From positions 1,860,001 through 1,924,000 of the forward strand of contig NZ_JAMYWY010000001.1 in NCBI RefSeq assembly GCF_024159265.1: a stretch of DNA of 64,000 bases, read 5' to 3'. Shown here one piece after another: positions 51,424-61,593 of the stretch (position 1 is the stretch's first letter; each line of letters begins with the position of its first letter). The notes under the pieces were generated by a model. That model did no database searches. It saw only the letters and a list, made by a program, of their open reading frames with translations, and was not told the origin of the DNA. The translations under genes and the position numbers were made by a program. Origin of the DNA: Paenibacillus sp. 1781tsa1 (GTDB lineage Bacteria; Bacillota; Bacilli; Paenibacillales; Paenibacillaceae).

Positions 51424-51893
51424 TGATCCGCACTTTCGTACAAAAGGATCTGCAGTATGTCATTGAAGCGCATATTCGAATCTATCGAGATGAGTATAAT
51501 TATGATGATAGCTTTGCCGAATTTATCACGAATGCGGTGAATTCGTTTGCACTTTCAGGTAATCATGCGAGGGAGATGTTATGGATCGTTGAGTTAGATC
51601 AGACTTATTCCGGCTCCATAGGAATTACTCATGTGAATGAACATACGGCTCAACTGCGCTGGTTTCTGATCGAACCGGAAGCACGTGGTGCAGGCTGGGG
51701 CGGAAAGCTTATCCAACAGGCAGTTCTTTTTGCAAAAGAAAAAGGCTACACATCCGTGATCCTGTGGACCAATAAGTCTTTGATCGGCGCGCGTAGATTA
51801 TATCAATCTGTGGGCTTTGAAGTGAAGGAAGTCCGCAAGCAGTTTTTATCGGGGCGGGAGCTTACCGAAGAAAAATGGGGGCTTGCGCTGTAG
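51423..51893 (+). CDS. GNAT-family N-acetyltransferase (MarR-associated type)
   Basis: A 156-residue acetyltransferase: LRWFLIEPEARGAGWGGKLI is the acetyl-CoA site, then SVILWTNKSLIGARRLYQSV and VGFEVKEVRKQFLSG. This arrangement (LRWF, then WTN...A-x-x-LY) is that of GNAT domains often joined or linked to MarR regulators; no MarR domain is present here. Coupled to the preceding GNAT gene. Confidence 0.88.
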   Translation: MIRTFVQKDLQYVIEAHIRIYRDEYNYDDSFAEFITNAVNSFALSGNHAREMLWIVELDQTYSGSIGITHVNEHTAQLRWFLIEPEARGAGWGGKLIQQAVLFAKEKGYTSVILWTNKSLIGARRLYQSVGFEVKEVRKQFLSGRELTEEKWGLAL

Positions 51894-51959
51894 TTGGTCA
51901 GTGGCTTGAACATAAAAGCGACATCTATTGGGTTAACTCGTTTTGAAGGGAGTGGTACA

Positions 51960-52346
51960 GTGAATCGCAGAAGACTGATTCTGGGTCTGTTATCCGTATG
52001 CACAGCCTTGATGGTAGCAGCGTGTTCGACTCGGACGGAAGAACAGGTATTGTCAGCAACCATTGCAAGCAATCTACAGCAGATCGTTAGCGACCCTGTC
52101 GTCCTGACCAGCAGCAATCCCAATGATTATATTACTGCTAACCGGGAGGCTTACGAGGACATTCTGAATATGGGTGAGGAAGGACTTCTTCTCCTGTTAC
52201 AGCAACTCGAATCCAGTTCGGAGAACGGTCTCAAGGAATGGATCATGGCTCAGGCAAGTAGCGAAATGCTTGGAGAGCACAACCCTGTAGAGACGTGGCA
52301 TAGTGGCAAGGACTGGCTCAGGCAGTATAAAATAAACGTAGAATAA
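51960..52346 (+). CDS. Small lipoprotein of unknown function
   Basis: A 128-residue lipoprotein. GTG 51960 follows GAAGGGAG by seven bases, and the reading frame upstream of it looks non-coding. The signal peptide ends with MVAAC (Cys22). The mature part is acidic and helical (EDILNMGEEGLLLLLQQLES) and has no known motif; it resembles small anchored proteins seen in Paenibacillus and Bacillus, but I cannot name a family. Confidence 0.75.
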   Translation: MNRRRLILGLLSVCTALMVAACSTRTEEQVLSATIASNLQQIVSDPVVLTSSNPNDYITANREAYEDILNMGEEGLLLLLQQLESSSENGLKEWIMAQASSEMLGEHNPVETWHSGKDWLRQYKINVE

Positions 52347-52461
52347 TGGTTCATCATCCTAGTGTGTGATGAGCCGGAAGTACAAACCTCACCTCCAGTC
52401 AGCATGAGCAGCATTGAGAGGTTCTTGGAACCCGAAATAATACATTATAGAGGTGAAATCC

Positions 52462-53244
52462 TTGAATAAGAAAATTGCTTTTTTTGATTCAGGCATCGGT
52501 GGTTTAACCGTTTTGCATAAGGCATTACAACAGTTTCCAGAAGAAAAATTCCTGTATTACGCAGATACCTTGCATGTCCCGTATGGAACCAAGTCTGCAG
52601 ATGAGGTTAGAGGACATATTTTTGATTGTGTGGAAGCCATCGTTCAGGAGGATGTCCAAGCAATCGTAATTGCTTGTAATACAGCAACCAGTCTGGCTGT
52701 TAAAGATCTGCGCGCCAAGTACGATATCCCGATCATTGGTATGGAGCCTGCGGTGAAACCAGCCGTGGAGATGAATCGTGAGAGTGGGAAGAGAGTGCTT
52801 GTATTTGCCACGGCCCTCACCTTGAGCCAAACCAAGTATAACGAACTGGTATCGCGTGTTGATGATCACCACAGTGTGGATTCCATTGCGCTTCCGGAAC
52901 TTGTGGAATGGTGTGAACAGCTGGATTTTGATCCGAGTAAAATCGCTGATTATTTCCGGTTCAAGCTGGCAGATCTCGATCTTCAGGTGTATGGCACAGT
53001 GGTGCTTGGTTGCACGCATTATCCATTCTATACGTCCATTCTGCGCACGGTTCTGCCAGATCATATACAGATTATTGATGGCAGTACAGGCACCGTGAAG
53101 CATCTGAAGCAGCGGCTTGGACTGGTGGCTCAGCATGGAGACAGAATTGGGGAACAGGTCACTTTCTTCAGTTCAGCAGGCCGACCGGAAGAGCAGGAGA
53201 AGATGTACAGGGCACTTCAATATCTTGAGAAGAACTCCATGTAG
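52462..53244 (+). CDS. murI: Glutamate racemase
   Basis: A 260-residue enzyme making D-glutamate for peptidoglycan. Both catalytic cysteines are present: Cys72 in IACNTATS and Cys184 in LGCTHYPF; IAFFDSGIGGLTVL and YADTLHVPYG are the expected substrate-binding parts. I choose TTG 52462, eight bases after GAGG; the in-frame GTG nine bases upstream overlaps that site. A weak start of this kind would keep the enzyme level low. A histidine-phosphatase gene follows after 24 bases. Many Bacillales carry two racemases, so this may be one of two. Confidence 0.93.
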   Translation: MNKKIAFFDSGIGGLTVLHKALQQFPEEKFLYYADTLHVPYGTKSADEVRGHIFDCVEAIVQEDVQAIVIACNTATSLAVKDLRAKYDIPIIGMEPAVKPAVEMNRESGKRVLVFATALTLSQTKYNELVSRVDDHHSVDSIALPELVEWCEQLDFDPSKIADYFRFKLADLDLQVYGTVVLGCTHYPFYTSILRTVLPDHIQIIDGSTGTVKHLKQRLGLVAQHGDRIGEQVTFFSSAGRPEEQEKMYRALQYLEKNSM

Positions 53245-53268
53245 GTTACACCATAGGAGGTGATCGCT

Positions 53269-53820
53269 ATGCAGTCCATTTATCTTATCCGTCACGCCAA
53301 GGCCACAGGGCAGGAACCCCATGCAGAGCTTACAGATGAAGGGATCAGGCAGGCCGAAAAACTTGCAGATATCTTGGCTCATCAATCCATAACGTATATT
53401 GTTTCCAGTACGTGGAAAAGGGCTGTTCAGACGGCTATGCCGCTGGGCATAGCAACGCTGCAACATATACATACGGATGAACGTCTCCAGGAGAGGATAC
53501 TTAGCTCTCTTGATCTGCCTAACTGGATGGATGTACTAAAACGTACATATGATGATGTGGATTGGATGGAAGAAGGCGGGGAATCTTCGAGAAACGCGGC
53601 TGCAAGGGGGGTGGCACTACTGGAAGAGTTGTGGAGCAGACCTGAACAACACGGGGCTGTGGTTACACATGGGAACTTGTTATCACTGCTTATTCGTGAG
53701 TATGAACCATCCTTTGGCTATGAAGAGTGGGCTAAACTTTCTAACCCGGATGTGTATGTGCTGGAAAGACAACGGCCAGATGCAGGGCAGCTCACCATTC
53801 GCAGAATCTGGACAGATTAA
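53269..53820 (+). CDS. Histidine phosphatase family protein
   Basis: A 183-residue phosphoglycerate-mutase-like phosphatase. Catalytic parts: LIRHAKATG (Arg8, His9), SSTWKRAVQTA, Glu in MEEGGESSRN and VVTHGNLLS. ATG 53269 follows a near-perfect AGGAGGTGATC ribosome site. Substrate unknown. Confidence 0.9.
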   Translation: MQSIYLIRHAKATGQEPHAELTDEGIRQAEKLADILAHQSITYIVSSTWKRAVQTAMPLGIATLQHIHTDERLQERILSSLDLPNWMDVLKRTYDDVDWMEEGGESSRNAAARGVALLEELWSRPEQHGAVVTHGNLLSLLIREYEPSFGYEEWAKLSNPDVYVLERQRPDAGQLTIRRIWTD

Positions 53821-53824
53821 ACAG

Positions 53825-53873
53825 GAAAAGAGTGCTCCAGCGATAGGATATCAGCCAGAACACTCTTTTCGTT
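53825..53873. terminator. Bidirectional terminator between converging genes
   Basis: GAAAAGAGTG pairs exactly with CACTCTTTTC (53825-53834 and 53861-53870); AT-rich flanks serve both strands. Confidence 0.75.
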
Positions 53874-53889
53874 TATTCATAGGGAATGT

Positions 53890-54252
53890 TTATAATGCGG
53901 CAATCATGATCATAACCCATCCAGCCAAAAATGCGACTCCGCCAAGTGGCGTAATGGCTCCCAATTTGCGAACACCCGTAACACTTAAAGCGTACAGGCT
54001 GCCAGAGAACAGGATGATCCCGGCGAACATCAGCCATCCGGCAAACATGACGAGTGAAGAGGATTCGAGACGGTCTGCCAGCAGTCCAATCAGGATGATC
54101 CCCAGTCCGTGGATGAGGTGATATTGAACGCCGGTTTCATAGATTTTGATCATGTCAGCGGATAATTTGCGCTTGAGCGCGTGTGCACCAAAAGCACCCA
54201 AAGCAACAGCCAAGAACATCATAATACTGCCGAGTATAATCAGGGTTTGCAA
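53890..54252 (-). CDS. DUF423 (YwdK-type) membrane protein
   Basis: A 120-residue, four-helix membrane protein of the DUF423 family: LAVALGAFGAHALKRKLSAD, YETGVQYHLIHGLGIILIGL, GVRKLGAITPLGGVAFLAGW. TTG start after AAAAGGAGAG. Widely conserved, function unknown. It follows coaA on the same strand by 66 bases, without a clear terminator between, so they may be cotranscribed. Confidence 0.9.
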   Translation of the reverse strand: MQTLIILGSIMMFLAVALGAFGAHALKRKLSADMIKIYETGVQYHLIHGLGIILIGLLADRLESSSLVMFAGWLMFAGIILFSGSLYALSVTGVRKLGAITPLGGVAFLAGWVMIMIAAL

Positions 54253-54318
54253 TGTGTTTTTCTCTCCTTTTAAGGGTAATTAGTTATAACATCAAGGTTT
54301 ATTTTGCACGAGTGTTGT

Positions 54319-55248
54319 CTAGAGTTTGCGCAATTGAATCTGCCCAATGGAGTGATCGGCTTCCTTTTTCAGAATTAGTCTGGCACGCCCTTTGGTTGGC
54401 AAAATGTTTTCATGCAGGTTTTTGGCATTGATATCCTGCCAGATCTGGTTGGCGGTACGCACGGTTTCTTCTTCATCAATATTGGCGAATCGTTGATGGA
54501 AAAAGGAATCCGTGTCCTGGAATGCCGTATTGCGGAGTAGCTTGAAACGCTCAACGTACCAGTGTCTTATATGCTCTTCTTCTGCATCAATGTAGATGGA
54601 GAAATCGAAGAAATCACTAACCAGCAAAGGCGTTTCTTTTTTGACCTGAAGTACATTGATGCCTTCGATAATGAGAATATCCGGTTGACAGATCTGCATC
54701 TCTTCCCCTTGAATGACATCGTAGGCGAGGTGAGAGTACACCGGTGCTTTCACTTCGGGCTTGCCTGATTTCACATCGCCCATGAACTGAATCAGGGATT
54801 TGATATCATAGCTTTCCGGGAATCCCTTGCGGTTCATAATGCCCTTCTCTTGTAGGACAGCGTTGGGATATAAGAAACCGTCGGTTGTGACAAGGTCAAC
54901 CTTCGGACTATTCTTACCTCGGGCGAGCAGTGCCTGAAGCAAGCGGGCCGCTGTACTTTTGCCCACGGCAACACTTCCCCCGATTCCAATGATGTAGGGG
55001 GTGGGGAGAGCTTCTTTTTTCATAAAGGAGGCCGTTAGTCGATTCAGCTCTCGTGAAACTCTTGCATATAGGTCAATAAAGTGGGTAAGAGGCAAATATA
55101 TATCTTCGACTTCTTGAATCGATACCTCTTCATTCAATCCCTTTAACTGTTCTAATTCGGCTTCCGTCAGTGGAAGAGTGGTCTGATGTTCTTTAAGTTC
55201 AGCCCATTCCTTGCGGTTAAACTCGATGTAAGGAGAGTATAAATTCAT
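54319..55248 (-). CDS. coaA: Pantothenate kinase, type I
   Basis: A 309-residue type I (CoaA) pantothenate kinase, the first and regulated step of coenzyme A synthesis. The P-loop [19 protein letters not shown] (about 90-108) is followed by [16 protein letters not shown] and RKGFPESYD with family-typical residues, and the late region [17 protein letters not shown]. subtilis carries a homologue of similar size. ATG follows AAAGCGGGA. Divergent from the DUF3891 gene. Confidence 0.96.
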   Translation of the reverse strand: MNLYSPYIEFNRKEWAELKEHQTTLPLTEAELEQLKGLNEEVSIQEVEDIYLPLTHFIDLYARVSRELNRLTASFMKKEALPTPYIIGIGGSVAVGKSTAARLLQALLARGKNSPKVDLVTTDGFLYPNAVLQEKGIMNRKGFPESYDIKSLIQFMGDVKSGKPEVKAPVYSHLAYDVIQGEEMQICQPDILIIEGINVLQVKKETPLLVSDFFDFSIYIDAEEEHIRHWYVERFKLLRNTAFQDTDSFFHQRFANIDEEETVRTANQIWQDINAKNLHENILPTKGRARLILKKEADHSIGQIQLRKL

Positions 55249-55442
55249 GAGATCCCGCTTTCTGTATGTAATATAATTGTGGACACAACCTTTAGTGTAC
55301 CAAATTTCAGGAAACTGACAACACCTTTACATTGTGCATTCCATAATGCCTTTCGTGCAAATGGAGCGAAAACCAACTTATAGGAAAGTTTAACCCAATT
55401 TATGTTAAAGTCAACGTATACCATGCGGAAGGGTGACAGCAT

Positions 55443-56231
55443 ATGATCATATATGAGAGAGAGCATGATTTTGTTTTGACCGCACAGCATGAGCATGGAT
55501 TAGTAGCCGGAGAGATGGCTTCTCACTGGAAAAACGAATTATTAGCCGATGCTGCGCATCGGGATGAATTAATTCTAGCGGCGAGAGAACATGACCGGGG
55601 CTGGATTGAGTTGGATGCTGCTCCATTCTGGAATGATTACAGTCAATCGCCGTATTCGTTTCGTGACTTTCCATTGCGTCCGCGTTTTGTATTCTACCAT
55701 AAAGGGATTGAAGAAGTTCGTCAGAAAAACCTCTACGCCGGATTATTGTGTAGCTTGATGTATACGGAACTGTTTCAGAAAAATCTGGGGGCCAATGCTC
55801 AGGATGATGATGACATCCGAGATTATCTGCAGCAAGAACACGAACGTCAGCTGGATTGGGAGAAACAGCTTGGTGGTGATGCTGAAGCACTGAAACAGAG
55901 GCTGCAAAGTGATGTGGAGATCATGCTTTTCTGTGATCAGCTCAGTTTGTTTCTCTGTATGGAGGAACCTGGAACACCTGCTGCGCGTTATGATTTTTTT
56001 GCAGAAGGGCTCAGTTGTACGTTTGATGCCTGTTCCAGACAACCAATTCAGGCAGAGTGGTTATCCAATGAAAAAGTTGGCCTGTCTTTTTTCCCGTTTG
56101 ATGAGGACTTTACCGTCGTTTTGCCTTACAAATCGGTGCCAAAGGCAAGTATCCGCAAATTCGGTATTCAACAGGCTTACCGCCGGGCTGAATGGAAGGA
56201 ACGGCGCGTGTTGATTACGGAATTGAACTGA
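55443..56231 (+). CDS. DUF3891 protein
   Basis: A 262-residue cytoplasmic protein. His-rich motifs typical of DUF3891 are seen: LTAQHEHGLVAGEMASHWKN, then ILAAREHDRGWIELD, and FCDQLSLFLCMEEPG. The H...HD spacing recalls HD-type metal phosphohydrolases, but activity is unproven. The 194-base gap to the divergent coaA holds TTTAAC/GTTAAA (55389-55409), a possible control site. Confidence 0.85.
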   Translation: MIIYEREHDFVLTAQHEHGLVAGEMASHWKNELLADAAHRDELILAAREHDRGWIELDAAPFWNDYSQSPYSFRDFPLRPRFVFYHKGIEEVRQKNLYAGLLCSLMYTELFQKNLGANAQDDDDIRDYLQQEHERQLDWEKQLGGDAEALKQRLQSDVEIMLFCDQLSLFLCMEEPGTPAARYDFFAEGLSCTFDACSRQPIQAEWLSNEKVGLSFFPFDEDFTVVLPYKSVPKASIRKFGIQQAYRRAEWKERRVLITELN

Positions 56232-56282
56232 GAACTGGAATCGCCAAGCTAGAGGAATGAGCAGCATAGAATATCACAAAAC

Positions 56283-56317
56283 AGGCGGGCTTCTGATGTA
56301 CAGGGCGTCCGCCTTTC
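56283..56317 (+). terminator. Terminator after the DUF3891 gene
   Basis: AGGCGGGC pairs with GTCCGCCT (one G-U), then TTTCG; moderate T-tract. Confidence 0.55.
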
Positions 56318-56461
56318 GTATGCATATATATCATCATGGACTATACTGAGGAACCGGTGAAAATACCAATAAATCAGCGTGGGAATAAAGAAGGAAAACA
56401 CAGGTTATTCCCAGAAATGTTAGTGTACAGCAGAGAAGCGCATGTTAGCAGGAGGACGAAT

Positions 56462-56971
56462 ATGAGCACCAGAATAGAGATATTAACAATGTGTATGGTA
56501 TGGGACAAAATGAATGATCAGGTGTTATTAATGAATCGGCCGGATCGCAAAGGATTTCCGGGATACATCGCTCCTGGGGGAAAGGTAGACTTTCCGGAAA
56601 GCATTGTGGATGGTGCCGTGCGGGAGGTTCTGGAGGAGACGGGTTTAACGGTCAATGAGATTACGTATAAAGGACTTGATGAGTTCTGTGATCCCGAACA
56701 AGGGTTACGATACATGGTATTTAACTATCTGGCGACTTCATTCGAGGGTCAATTATTGCAAGATCCGCCCGAAGGCGAACTGTTATGGGTGCCTATGAAG
56801 CGGGTATTCGAGCTACCTATGCAGGACTGGTTCGCTGAACGTCTCCCACGTTTTTTCCAGAACGGTACGTTTGAGCGGAGCGTAATCTGGGAGAAGTCAT
56901 CCGGACGTACGCTGCAAGAGACATTTATGGTGTATAACGATTCCGTTCTTGAACAGCGTGGGGTTCGATAA
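56462..56971 (+). CDS. NUDIX hydrolase (8-oxo-dGTPase type)
   Basis: A 169-residue protein. ATG 56462 follows AGGAGGA; an open frame reaches further upstream but no site supports it. The full Nudix box is present from Gly40 (GKVDFPESIVDGAVREVLEE then TG). It hydrolyses a nucleoside diphosphate linked to another group; MutT/MutX-type cleaning of oxidised nucleotides is the best guess. A SnoaL-like gene follows after 26 bases. Confidence 0.92.
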   Translation: MSTRIEILTMCMVWDKMNDQVLLMNRPDRKGFPGYIAPGGKVDFPESIVDGAVREVLEETGLTVNEITYKGLDEFCDPEQGLRYMVFNYLATSFEGQLLQDPPEGELLWVPMKRVFELPMQDWFAERLPRFFQNGTFERSVIWEKSSGRTLQETFMVYNDSVLEQRGVR

Positions 56972-56997
56972 GATAAACGTTAAAGGGAGAGAAGATC

Positions 56998-57363
56998 ATG
57001 GGATACCAGCATGCCCTGGAAGGATACATTGCAGCGACGAATACACATCAGTTTCATGAAGTGAGCAAATGGTTATCGCCAGATGCCGTATATTGGTTTA
57101 CAGGAACGTCCTGTACTACCCCAGACGACATTCGGGCTTATTTTGAGAACGCTTGGGAAACAGTCAAGGAAGAAGTCTACAGTGCTGAAGAGGTTAAGTG
57201 GATTACGACTAGCAAAGATCAGGCAGTTTGTATTTATACCTACCACTGGAAGGGGATTTATCAGGGCGAGCTCGCTTATGGAAAGGGGCGGGCAACGAAT
57301 GTGTTTGTTGCTGGGCTTGATGGAGAATGGAAATTAATCCATGAGCATTTAAGCTTGGGTTAG
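56998..57363 (+). CDS. NTF2/SnoaL-like protein
   Basis: A 121-residue cone-shaped-fold protein: ALEGYIAATNTHQFHEVSKW, DAVYWFTG, DIRAYFENAWETVKEEVY and WKLIHEHLSLG fit the SnoaL/DUF4440 side of the NTF2-like superfamily. Such proteins bind or isomerise small ligands; substrate unknown. GGGAGAG before the ATG. Confidence 0.8.
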   Translation: MGYQHALEGYIAATNTHQFHEVSKWLSPDAVYWFTGTSCTTPDDIRAYFENAWETVKEEVYSAEEVKWITTSKDQAVCIYTYHWKGIYQGELAYGKGRATNVFVAGLDGEWKLIHEHLSLG

Positions 57364-57608
57364 GATAAAAATAATGCCTCATAATGTATCATCCATATCT
57401 ATATATTTATATCCAGATATTATGATATAATGAAGTTTACTATTTTTATGGGAGATGACTAGTCTGTGAGTAATAGTGTGTGTTTAATAATAGATTGAGT
57501 AAACTAGTTTGTTGAAATGAAGAATGATATATTTGTGGATTTGCCATACATAGGCTTCTGCAAACAGGACGTAAATGAATATTGTACGATGAAAAGGTGG
57601 AGATTGGC

Positions 57609-58094
57609 ATGAAATTGTCGTTCCGGATTTTGGACTGGGAAGAAGAGAGACCGTACGAACTTTTATTGATGGCTGATCCTTCAAAAACAATTGTGGATGA
57701 GTACCTGAGTCGGGGTGTTTGTTTTATTGCCGAGTATGAAGGAGAGATGGTTGGAGAGTTCGTATTGCTCAAGACTCGTCCGGAGACTGCCGAGATTGTT
57801 AATATTGCTGTACAGGAAGAACTGCAGGGACAAGGTGTAGGCAAACACATGATTAAGGAAGCGATGGAAGCTGCACGCAGATTAGGCTGCCGGATTCTCG
57901 AGATTGGGACAGGCAACTCCAGCTTTCATCAATTGAAGTTATATCAACGTTGCGGTTTCCGCATTATCGGGGTTGATCGTGATTTCTTTGTGAGGCACTA
58001 TGAGGAAGAGATTATAGAGGATGGTATCCGTTGTGTGGATATGATCCGTATGGCCATAGATCTGGATGCTGTTACAGATGATGAAGAGAAATAG
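57609..58094 (+). CDS. GNAT-family N-acetyltransferase (AAC/YvbK-like)
   Basis: A 161-residue acetyltransferase. ATG 57609 follows GGTGGAG by about seven bases. Acetyl-CoA site: IAVQEELQGQGVGKHMIKEA; then ILEIGTGNSSFHQLKLYQRC and GFRIIGVDRDFF. The FVRHYEEEIIEDGIRCVDMI ending with a late Asp/Glu pair is like B. subtilis YvbK. The 245 bases upstream are AT-rich and include TATAAT at about 57425, a candidate promoter. Confidence 0.88.
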   Translation: MKLSFRILDWEEERPYELLLMADPSKTIVDEYLSRGVCFIAEYEGEMVGEFVLLKTRPETAEIVNIAVQEELQGQGVGKHMIKEAMEAARRLGCRILEIGTGNSSFHQLKLYQRCGFRIIGVDRDFFVRHYEEEIIEDGIRCVDMIRMAIDLDAVTDDEEK

Positions 58095-58134
58095 AAGTAT
58101 TCGCTGAGTTGAATTTGCTGAATTCAAAGAAGCT

Positions 58135-58166
58135 GCTCGGATAATTTAGTCTGGGCGAGCTTTTTT
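58135..58166 (+). terminator. Terminator after the GNAT gene
   Basis: GCTCG (58135-58139) pairs with CGAGC (58156-58160) and six T follow directly. Confidence 0.6.
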
Positions 58167-58714
58167 CAGTTGGTCTCCTGAAGAAAACCCCAATTATTTG
58201 TTGATTGTGATGTCAATTGGTTAATGTTTAACTGGACGGTTTGTTTTTGAACATAATGGACCACAATTTAATTAAGGAGGTAAATGGGAGATCGTATGCC
58301 TATTTTGTTGTAATTAAGCGTTCGTTGTTCTATCCAAATTGCTCGATTTATTCGATTCATCTAATTTATGCATCAATTGAGCTAAAAATAGGAAATGCTC
58401 CTGAGCGTAAAAGTTTATAGAATAGATATTAGAACACGGACTTCACTTGAAGAAGAGGAGAAAGTGTAACCTTCGAACGGATCAGGACAGTATTCGACAT
58501 CTGTGCGACGGTATATACAATCATTGTTTTACTTTGATTTTGAAAACGCAGACAAACCTTGACGGGAGCGTCGGACTAACGTTACTACCACCAACAGCAC
58601 GATTATTGGACTTCATGAAAAATTTCGCTTAAAATGTTGAACGAACGCAAATTACGGCTTAGTCAATGATTTCCGTCAAAAACTTATGACTAAATCAAGA
58701 CGGAGGGAACGTCG
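58167..58714. other. Long leader/promoter region of odhA-odhB
   Basis: About 550 bases without a convincing gene. Two candidate sigma-A promoters: TTGCTC-17-TAATTT (58339-58367) and TTGGAC-18-TAAAAT (58606-58635), the second 80 bases from odhA. An AAGGAGG at 58274-58280 precedes a nine-codon open frame (58284-58313), but only three bases separate site and ATG. No cre-like site of good quality was seen. The gap length suggests regulated expression of this TCA-cycle operon. Confidence 0.5.
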
Positions 58715-61588
58715 ATGACGATCGTGGAAGGCAACAAGAAGCCCTGGGAAAGTTACTATGGCCCCAATATGGGATACGTACAGGAACAGTATGAATTATT
58801 TGCTCAAGACCCTGGTTCGGTTACACCGGCCTATCGTGAACTATTTGAACAATGGGGTGCACCGCCAATGTCTGGCAAGGATGCACGCACAACCTCGAAT
58901 TCCGGCAACGCCCAATCGGCTTCCGGAAGCGTAGACATTCAATTATTACAGAAAGCGGTTACAGCAGGTAAACTGGTATGGAATATTCGTACGTATGGTC
59001 ACCTTGCTGCAGACATAGATCCGCTTGGAATCAGTGAAGATACAGATACATCTTTGCTGGAGCCTCAGCATTTCGAATTAAACGAAGAAGATTTGAAAGC
59101 TTTGCCTGCTTCGCTGATCTGGGAAGGTGCAGATGGGCAGACAGCAACCGGTTGGGATGCAATCCAGCGCTTGCGTCAGATATACACTGGACCCATGGCC
59201 TATGAATTCAGTCATGTACACGAAGTTCAAGAACGTGAGTGGTTGAATCGCCGTGCGGAATCCCGTACTTCACCAGCTCCGCTTACGCCGCAAGAACGTA
59301 AGGCTTTGCTGGAACGTTTGGTTGAAGTTGAACAATTTGAAGATTATCTTCACAAAACATTTGTTGGACAGAAACGTTTCTCCATCGAAGGTAACGATGT
59401 GCTTGTACCGATGCTGGATGAAGCTGTCCGCATCATGGCAGAAGCCGGATCAAGCCACATTTTGATGGGTATGGCCCACCGTGGACGGTTGAATGTACTG
59501 GCTCATGTTTTGGGCAAACCGTACAGCAAAATTTTCTCTGAATTCCATCATGCTCCGAACAAAGACCTGGTTCCTTCGGAAGGTTCGACGGGAATCAACT
59601 ACGGTTGGACGGGGGATGTCAAATATCATATGGGTGCCAACCGTTTTGTAAAAGACGGGGAAACTGTGCAGGCCCGCCTGACTCTGGCGAATAACCCGAG
59701 TCATCTGGAATACGTCAATCCGGTTGTACAAGGGTTTGCACGTGCGGCACAGGATGACCGTCGTGACCCTGGATATCCGAAGCAGGATGTAACGAAGGCA
59801 GCTACCATTTTGATGCACGGTGATGCAGCATTCCCTGGAGAAGGGATCGTTGCAGAGACGCTTAACTTCAAAGCACTGCCAGGATATCAGAATGGCGGAA
59901 CCATCCATATTATCGTCAACAATCGTCTGGGTTTCACTACAGATAGCGGTGATTCCCGTTCAACGTACTACGCAAGTGACCTTGCCAAAGGGTACGAAAT
60001 TCCGATTGTTCACGTTAATGCGGACAATCCGGAAGCTTGTATTGCAGCCATTCGCATGGCAGCAGAGTATCGCAATCGTTTCAAAAAGGATTTCCTGATC
60101 GACTTGATCGGTTACCGTCGCTACGGTCATAATGAAACCGATGATCCCGAAACGACTCAACCTATCGTTTATGACAAGGTGAAGAACCATCCAACGGTAA
60201 GCCACTTGTATCAAGATCAGTTGAAGCAGGAATCGGTTATCGATGATGCGTCCATTACAAGCATTCGCGATGGAGTAACGAACAAATTAAAAGAAGCTTA
60301 TGACCAGATGAAGAAAAATGAAGTACATGAATATTACCAACGGAAAATCAGTGAGCCGGAAGCTGTTACGATTACGCCTACTGCCGTACCATTGGAGAAT
60401 CTGCGCAGCATTAATGCGGACCTGCTGAAATGGCCTGAGAACTTCAATGTGTATCCAAAGTTACAGCGGATTTTGCAACGCCGGAGCACTTCTCTGAACG
60501 AAGGGGAAAAAGTGGATTGGAGCCTTGCGGAGACACTCGCATTTGCAACCATTCTGGCAGATGGCAAGCCAATTCGGATTAGTGGACAGGATGCCGAGCG
60601 CGCTACATTCGCTCATCGGAATCTGGTACTGCATGATTCGGAGAATGGAGCAAAGTTCTGCCCATTGCATCACTTGCCACAGGCAAGAGCATCCTTTGCA
60701 ATCTATAACAGTCCGTTGTCTGAAGAATCCGTTGTTGGATTCGAATACGGATATAACGTATATTCACCAGATACACTGGTTATCTGGGAAGCTCAATTCG
60801 GAGATTTTGCCAACTGTGCACAGGTTATTTTTGACCAGTTTGTATCAGCGGGTCGTGCCAAGTGGTCTCAAAAATCCAGTCTGGTTATGTTGCTTCCACA
60901 TGCGAATGAGGGTCAGGGGCCTGAGCATACGAGTGCCCGTCTTGAGCGCTTCCTGCAGCTTTGTGCAGAAGATAATATGACGGTTGCGAACTTGTCGAGT
61001 GCTTCTCAGTATTTCCACTTGTTGCGTCGCCAAGCTTCGTTGACTGAAACGGAAGATGCCCGTCCACTTGTGATGATGTCACCGAAAAGTCTCATCCGGA
61101 ATCCGCGTGTTGCATCACCGGCAGTGGAATTCAGTGAAGGCAAGTTTGAGCTTGTGCTTGAACAAGCTGGGCTGGGTACGCAGCCTGATCGCGTGGAGCG
61201 CATTATTCTGTGCAGTGGCAAGATTGCCATCGATCTTGAAGATGCTTTTGAAAAAGATAAAGCAGATTGGTCATGGCTTCACATCATTCGAGTGGAACAG
61301 CTATATCCGTTCCCGGCAGAAGAGATCAAACGTATCCTTGCACGTTTCAGCAATGTAAAAGAACTGGTATGGGTACAGGAAGAAAACAAAAACATGGGTG
61401 CCTGGACTTACATGGAGCCTCGTCTTCGTGAAGTTGCTCCGGAAGGCACAACCGTTAGATACGAAGGTCGCCCGGAACACGCAAGTCCTTCCAGCGGTTA
61501 TCAGCTTGTGCATAGTATGGAACAGCAACAGATTATTACATCTGCGTTGAAACAAACGACGAAGAATAATATTCCACTGGGGAGGTAA
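58715..61588 (+). CDS. odhA: 2-oxoglutarate dehydrogenase E1 component
   Basis: A 957-residue thiamine-diphosphate enzyme, E1 of the 2-oxoglutarate dehydrogenase complex in the TCA cycle. It decarboxylates 2-oxoglutarate and passes the succinyl group to the lipoyl arm of E2. N-terminal E2-binding part: [20 protein letters not shown]. Core: [20 protein letters not shown], the TPP/metal part [20 protein letters not shown] and [11 protein letters not shown], then [20 protein letters not shown]-terminal transketolase-like part: [20 protein letters not shown]. Usual B. subtilis length is about 940. Start ATG after GGAGGGAAC. E2 gene follows after five bases. Confidence 0.97.
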   Translation: MTIVEGNKKPWESYYGPNMGYVQEQYELFAQDPGSVTPAYRELFEQWGAPPMSGKDARTTSNSGNAQSASGSVDIQLLQKAVTAGKLVWNIRTYGHLAADIDPLGISEDTDTSLLEPQHFELNEEDLKALPASLIWEGADGQTATGWDAIQRLRQIYTGPMAYEFSHVHEVQEREWLNRRAESRTSPAPLTPQERKALLERLVEVEQFEDYLHKTFVGQKRFSIEGNDVLVPMLDEAVRIMAEAGSSHILMGMAHRGRLNVLAHVLGKPYSKIFSEFHHAPNKDLVPSEGSTGINYGWTGDVKYHMGANRFVKDGETVQARLTLANNPSHLEYVNPVVQGFARAAQDDRRDPGYPKQDVTKAATILMHGDAAFPGEGIVAETLNFKALPGYQNGGTIHIIVNNRLGFTTDSGDSRSTYYASDLAKGYEIPIVHVNADNPEACIAAIRMAAEYRNRFKKDFLIDLIGYRRYGHNETDDPETTQPIVYDKVKNHPTVSHLYQDQLKQESVIDDASITSIRDGVTNKLKEAYDQMKKNEVHEYYQRKISEPEAVTITPTAVPLENLRSINADLLKWPENFNVYPKLQRILQRRSTSLNEGEKVDWSLAETLAFATILADGKPIRISGQDAERATFAHRNLVLHDSENGAKFCPLHHLPQARASFAIYNSPLSEESVVGFEYGYNVYSPDTLVIWEAQFGDFANCAQVIFDQFVSAGRAKWSQKSSLVMLLPHANEGQGPEHTSARLERFLQLCAEDNMTVANLSSASQYFHLLRRQASLTETEDARPLVMMSPKSLIRNPRVASPAVEFSEGKFELVLEQAGLGTQPDRVERIILCSGKIAIDLEDAFEKDKADWSWLHIIRVEQLYPFPAEEIKRILARFSNVKELVWVQEENKNMGAWTYMEPRLREVAPEGTTVRYEGRPEHASPSSGYQLVHSMEQQQIITSALKQTTKNNIPLGR

Positions 61589-61593
61589 CAGCT

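Noticed and set aside
52347..52461. Terminator in the gap before murI (TCATCA/TGATGA hairpin near 52350-52372)
   Set aside because: The stem is short and imperfect and no T-tract follows.
58284..58313. Nine-codon frame after AAGGAGG
   Set aside because: Only three bases separate the site from the ATG, too close for normal initiation; kept only as a remark in the leader region.
58447..58632. 61-codon open frame upstream of odhA
   Set aside because: TTG start without a ribosome site and an unusual composition; no sign of coding.
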